Shown piece after piece: positions 60,973 through 64,000 of a DNA stretch of 64,000 nt. Position 1 is the first letter of the stretch, and the number at the start of each line of letters is the position of its first letter. The translations under genes were made by a program, and so were the position numbers. The notes below the pieces were generated by a model. That model ran no database searches and was not told where the DNA came from. It saw nothing but the letters and a program-made list of their open reading frames with translations. This DNA comes from DAOSEC01 sp035362935 (GTDB taxonomy: Bacteria; Bacillota_I; Bacilli_A; ML615J-28; CAG-313): assembly GCA_035362935.1 (NCBI GenBank), contig DAOSEC010000009.1, positions 1-64,000 on the forward strand, given 5' to 3'.

Positions 60973-61046
60973 GCTCCTATAGTTCAGTGGTAGAACGCAG
61001 CAATGGTAATGCTGAAACCTGAGTCCGATTCTCAGTAGGAGCACCA
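60973..61046 (+). tRNA. tRNA-Thr (anticodon GGU), unusual body
   Basis: A 74-nt gene with encoded CCA. All four stems pair: acceptor GCTCCTA/TAGGAGC, D stem GTTC/GAAC, anticodon stem CAGCA/TGCTG and T stem CTGAG/CTCAG. The anticodon loop ATGGTAA gives GGU (threonine). The discriminator is A, and G1-C72 with C2-G71 fit known threonine identity. The D-arm (TAGTTCAGTGGTAGAAC) is the short type normally seen in tRNA-Gly. The T loop reads TCCGATT, with C at position 55 instead of U. Confidence 0.9.
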
Positions 61047-61058
61047 TGAGGAAAATCA

Positions 61059-61087
61059 AACTATTGGGAGACCAATAGTTTTTTTAT
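61059..61087 (+). terminator. Terminator after the tRNA
   Basis: AACTATTGG pairs with CCAATAGTT around GAGA, then T. Confidence 0.9.
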
Positions 61088-61099
61088 TTGGAGGTCCTT

Positions 61100-62002
61100 A
61101 TGAATAAGATTAAAAAAATACCAATGTTTTCTTCCTCTTTTGTTGCCTCAAGGTTAACAAACGGATGGAGTGAAGATGAAAAATGGAAGGTTACGGTCAG
61201 AAATAGTGAGTCATATGTAGTGCGTTTTAGCTCTAAAAAGGAGTTAGGCCAAAAAGAAATCGAATTTACGTGTATGAAAAACATATGCAAAAACACAAGA
61301 TTTGTTCCAGAAGTCATTACGTATGGGGTATTGGAAGATGATGATCTTTGCTACATCGTGTATCGTTTTGTAGAAGGTGTAGAACTTATCGACATCATCG
61401 ATAAAATGTCAGAAAGTGATCAATATCGTTTAGGACTCCAAGCGGGAACAACATTAAAAACCATACACAAAGAAGTTAGGACATCTGTCATTTCTCCTTA
61501 CGAGCAAATGAAGCGGAAGATTGAACGAAAAAAAGAATTATATGCTACCTCAGGTTTGGTTGAACCCTATCACGATCTGATTGTGCAATATCTTGATGAT
61601 AACCTCGAACAACTAAAGGGGCAAACAACCTCATTTTGTCATGGGGACTTTCACTTAGGAAATATGTTACTAGGGAAAGATAACAATTTATATGTTATTG
61701 ATTTTAATCGTTCTAACATTGAAGATTCCTATCAAGATTTTAACCGAATGTTAAGCTTTGGGGTAAAACATAGCATTCCATTCGTGCAAGGGCAGATTAA
61801 GGGGTATTTTGGCAATGAGGCACTTCCAGAACGTTTTTTCCGTATTGCATTGTTTTATGCGTGTATGGATATTGGGTTTGGAATTTTGTGGGCAATGCAA
61901 TTTGGTGAAGAAGAAATCAAAGTCCATAATAGTTTGGTTACGCAAATATTAAGAGATTTTTCTAACTTAACATCGGTGATACCCGTTTGGTGGAAGGAGT
62001 AA
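61100..62002 (+). CDS. APH-family phosphotransferase
   Basis: The 300-aa protein has the aminoglycoside/choline-kinase-like fold. The catalytic loop is FCHGDFHLGNMLL, followed by the metal-binding VIDFNRS (DFD/DFG position) and N-terminal NSESYVVRFSSKKE as the ATP-lysine region. The family includes antibiotic, choline and homoserine kinases; the substrate cannot be told. RBS GGAGG; a TTG at 61088 overlaps that site. A GNAT gene starts 3 bases after its stop, so the two are co-translated. Confidence 0.82.
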   Translation: MNKIKKIPMFSSSFVASRLTNGWSEDEKWKVTVRNSESYVVRFSSKKELGQKEIEFTCMKNICKNTRFVPEVITYGVLEDDDLCYIVYRFVEGVELIDIIDKMSESDQYRLGLQAGTTLKTIHKEVRTSVISPYEQMKRKIERKKELYATSGLVEPYHDLIVQYLDDNLEQLKGQTTSFCHGDFHLGNMLLGKDNNLYVIDFNRSNIEDSYQDFNRMLSFGVKHSIPFVQGQIKGYFGNEALPERFFRIALFYACMDIGFGILWAMQFGEEEIKVHNSLVTQILRDFSNLTSVIPVWWKE

Positions 62003-62005
62003 ACA

Positions 62006-62860
62006 ATGAGAATAAAATATTTCGATACAGTAAAACAATTTTTAAATGAGTTTAATGAGATACTTCTTGAAAAAGAAGAAGTGAATCAACTCATTTTGTT
62101 TAATGCGAACAATATGTTAGTGCAAGAACAAGTAGAAGGTTCTTTTTATGGTGGAGTATGGAATGAAGAAGGTGTTCTAAAGTTTATTTTTTTACATATG
62201 CCACCTTATAATTTGTTGATTTCCTCTATTGGAGAGGTAGATAATCGAGTTACTGAGAGTTTCGCAATGGATATTGCATCAAATCATCCTCTCATTCGTG
62301 GGATCAATGCGAGAAAGGAAGTAGCGTATGTATTTTCAAATGCTTTTGTTACAATAAGACGATGTAACATTGAAACACATTTTACTCTAGACATTATGAA
62401 ACTAACAAAGACAAACGATTGTAATTTACCAAATGGAATCTTTCGCAAAGCAACAGATCAAGACATTCCACTCATTGTTGAATGGAATCAAGCCTTTTTT
62501 GCTTATATTGGTGAAACCATTGAAGTATTAGAGGATTACATTAAAAAAATTAAAACTCGTGTCAATGAAGGAAAATACTATTTATTTGAAACACCAGACA
62601 ATATTGTTGTATCGATGGCTGCTGCGTCAAGATATTTGACATATGGTGTCGCAATCGGTCCTGTATTTACTCCTGAAATTTATCGCAATAAAGGATATGG
62701 AATGGCTGTTGTGCACCATTTGTGTCAAGCACTGTTACAAGATGGACATCGATATGTTACCCTTTATGTCGATCAAAAAAACCCAGTATCCAATCATGTT
62801 TACTTAAAGATAGGATTTGAAATCGTAGAAGATCAACTAGATATCCGCTTTGTTGAGTAA
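62006..62860 (+). CDS. GNAT-superfamily acetyltransferase
   Basis: The 284-aa protein has a C-terminal GNAT core: FRKATDQDIPLIVEWNQAFF, IGPVFTPEIYRNKGYGMAVV (acetyl-CoA loop RNKGYG) and LYVDQKNPVSNHVYLKIGFE. The N-terminal half is a diverged domain of the kind seen in two-domain GNATs. Substrate unknown. It is paired with the APH-like kinase (RBS AAGGAG, 3-base gap). Confidence 0.82.
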   Translation: MRIKYFDTVKQFLNEFNEILLEKEEVNQLILFNANNMLVQEQVEGSFYGGVWNEEGVLKFIFLHMPPYNLLISSIGEVDNRVTESFAMDIASNHPLIRGINARKEVAYVFSNAFVTIRRCNIETHFTLDIMKLTKTNDCNLPNGIFRKATDQDIPLIVEWNQAFFAYIGETIEVLEDYIKKIKTRVNEGKYYLFETPDNIVVSMAAASRYLTYGVAIGPVFTPEIYRNKGYGMAVVHHLCQALLQDGHRYVTLYVDQKNPVSNHVYLKIGFEIVEDQLDIRFVE

Positions 62861-62889
62861 ACAAACAATAAGGTTTACAAAAAACAAAA

Positions 62890-62917
62890 TTGAAAACAAG
62901 CAAAGTTATGGTATAAT
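62890..62917 (+). promoter_or_regulatory. yccF promoter
   Basis: TTGAAA (62890-62895), 16-bp spacer, TATAAT (62912-62917) with TGG extension. Confidence 0.75.
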
Positions 62918-62941
62918 AAAGGATGTTGAAGAGGTGAAAAT

Positions 62942-63298
62942 ATGAAATTACTTATGAATTTACTATGGTTAATCTTCGGTGGAATTTTTGTGACCATCGC
63001 ATGGTTTTTAATAGGTGTATTATTATGCATCACTATCATTGGTATACCATTTGGTAAACAATGTTTTAAGATGGCAGAATTGACGTTTGCTCCATTCGGA
63101 CGAGATGTTCAATCAAGATTTGAAAAATATCCAATTGCGAATGCAATTTGGGCAATTGTAGCTGGGTGGGAAATGGCGCTAGCCAACATTACCACTGGTC
63201 TCATTTTATGTGTAACGATAATTGGAATTCCATTTGGACTCCAATCGTTCAAAATCGCTATCTTATCATTATTCCCATTTGGGGCAAAAATAAAATAA
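62942..63298 (+). CDS. YccF-domain membrane protein
   Basis: A 118-aa membrane protein with two copies of the YccF motif: CITIIGIPFGKQCFKMAELT with APFG, and CVTIIGIPFGLQSFKIAILS with FPFG, each next to hydrophobic helices. The family is of unknown function and widespread. RBS GAGGTG. The next gene, a lipoprotein, starts 13 bases later behind AAGGAG. Confidence 0.88.
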   Translation: MKLLMNLLWLIFGGIFVTIAWFLIGVLLCITIIGIPFGKQCFKMAELTFAPFGRDVQSRFEKYPIANAIWAIVAGWEMALANITTGLILCVTIIGIPFGLQSFKIAILSLFPFGAKIK

Positions 63299-63311
63299 TA
63301 AGGAGTTACTC

Positions 63312-64000
63312 ATGTACAAATCACTACGAAAACTAGCTGTTATCATTGTATTTGCGTTAGGAAGCATCTTTTTAATTGGGTGTGATACCAAGATTGATCC
63401 AAGTGATTGGGGACTTCCGAATACTACAATTGATGTTACCATTGGAGCTACCCATCAAATTAACTTAGGTGCAGATGAAGTTGGAAACGACGCATTTGCT
63501 TATACTTCATTTAATACTAGTATTATTAGTGTTTCTACGACTGGATTAATCGAAGGGTTGGCTTTGGGTCAAACGCAAATCACGATTTCGTATAAAGAAG
63601 ATCCATCGCTTTTTTCAGTTACATTAACAGTTAATATTGTAGCTGCTCAACCGACAAGTGTTGTAGTTACAGGAGATAGTAATCTACAACTTGGATCATC
63701 ACTAACACTATCTGCTAGCGTTCTTCCTGTAACAGCTCCACAAACAGTTACTTATAGTAGTTCGGATGAGACGGTTGCTACAGTTTCTAGTGCTGGGGTT
63801 GTAACTCCATTAAAAGAAGGTACTGTTACTATTTATGCACAATCCACGAGTTCAACAATTGTTGGATCGAAACAAATTACAATTACTAGACCAATTGCGA
63901 CGGATGTTATTATCGTTGGTGGAACTGCTGTTACACTAGGATCAACACTTGCTTTATCGGCAAGTGTAACGCCAGAATTTGCTAATCAAACCATTACATG
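63312..64000 (+). CDS. Lipoprotein with bacterial Ig-like (Big_2) repeats, partial
   Basis: The gene runs off the right edge (at least 229 codons). The signal peptide ends at the lipobox FLIGC (Cys24). Then come repeated ~80-residue domains of the Big_2 type: VTIGATHQINLGADEVG, VVVTGDSNLQLGSSLTLSAS and VIIVGGTAVTLGSTLALSAS, each with an ATVSSAGVVTPLKEGTVTI-like core. It is a surface-anchored adhesin- or enzyme-bearing protein; the C terminus is not visible. RBS AGGAG. Confidence 0.85.
   Translation, partial: MYKSLRKLAVIIVFALGSIFLIGCDTKIDPSDWGLPNTTIDVTIGATHQINLGADEVGNDAFAYTSFNTSIISVSTTGLIEGLALGQTQITISYKEDPSLFSVTLTVNIVAAQPTSVVVTGDSNLQLGSSLTLSASVLPVTAPQTVTYSSSDETVATVSSAGVVTPLKEGTVTIYAQSTSSTIVGSKQITITRPIATDVIIVGGTAVTLGSTLALSASVTPEFANQTIT

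Noticed and set aside
61100..62860. Antibiotic-resistance cassette (APH plus GNAT)
   Set aside because: No mobile element and only family-level similarity; housekeeping roles are equally likely.

Overview
The window is a low-G+C, gene-dense bacterial chromosome segment. It carries 59 protein-coding genes (one cut by the right edge) and one tRNA. I see no insertion sequence, prophage, plasmid gene or CRISPR array. The standard genetic code applies: TGA acts as a stop, for example in the ATGA overlaps at 5958 and 13859. Strong AAGGAGG-type ribosome sites, T-tailed hairpin terminators, two-subunit GcvP, RNase J, YhbD, TTG/GTG starts and an AT-rich base composition point to the Bacillota. The mix (a PPi-type phosphofructokinase, peptide fermentation, acidic lipoproteins) would fit a deep-branching Mollicutes-like lineage such as Izemoplasmatales or Haloplasma. 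That placement is inference; no rRNA or cell-wall genes are present to test it.

Layout. 0.1-6.6 kb: complete histidine-degradation operon hutH-hutU-ftcD-hutI-fchA. 6.7-9.4 kb: flavodoxin-like, Smr, HEAT and short-chain reductase genes. 9.5-11.8 kb: alanine dehydrogenase, a TM2 protein, thioredoxin and a metal-binding HMA protein, with a structured non-coding stretch at 11421-11534. 11.9-16.8 kb: a two-gene operon pairing a degenerate ODP/GGDEF/receiver-like regulator with a HEAT-fused processive glycosyltransferase. 16.8-26.4 kb: GDPD, sugar-type MFS transporter, PPi-PFK, 5'-nucleotidase lipoprotein, Nudix, DegV and U32/RlhA. 26.4-34.1 kb: threonine aldolase, lipoate ligase and the whole glycine cleavage system gcvT-H-PA-PB-lpd. 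34.2-45.1 kb: bactofilin-like protein with YhbD, Nudix, VOC, GH3 beta-glucosidase, a C26 amidotransferase, a CtpE-like P-type ATPase, an HD protein and a GNAT. 45.2-53.5 kb: flavin reductase, first ECF sigma/membrane anti-sigma pair, AlkD, Trx-CcdA fusion, GH18, DAG kinase, YebC and an AAC(6')-like acetyltransferase. 53.5-64 kb: unknown protein, RNase J, L33, acidic-tailed lipoprotein, second sigma/anti-sigma pair, RarA, tRNA-Thr(GGU), APH-like kinase, GNAT, YccF and the start of a Big_2-type lipoprotein.

How it fits together. Histidine, threonine/glycine and alanine catabolism are all encoded here. Histidine degradation yields methenyl-THF (FtcD plus FchA) and glycine cleavage yields methylene-THF, so both feed the one-carbon pool. 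Alanine dehydrogenase gives pyruvate. GH3, GH18, an MFS sugar-type carrier and PPi-PFK indicate sugar use alongside amino-acid fermentation.

The most unusual material is the degenerate three-domain regulator with its glycosyltransferase, and the two paralogous sigma/anti-sigma loci. In the second locus, a lipoprotein and the anti-sigma ectodomain share one fold and both end in long poly-Asp/Glu tracts.
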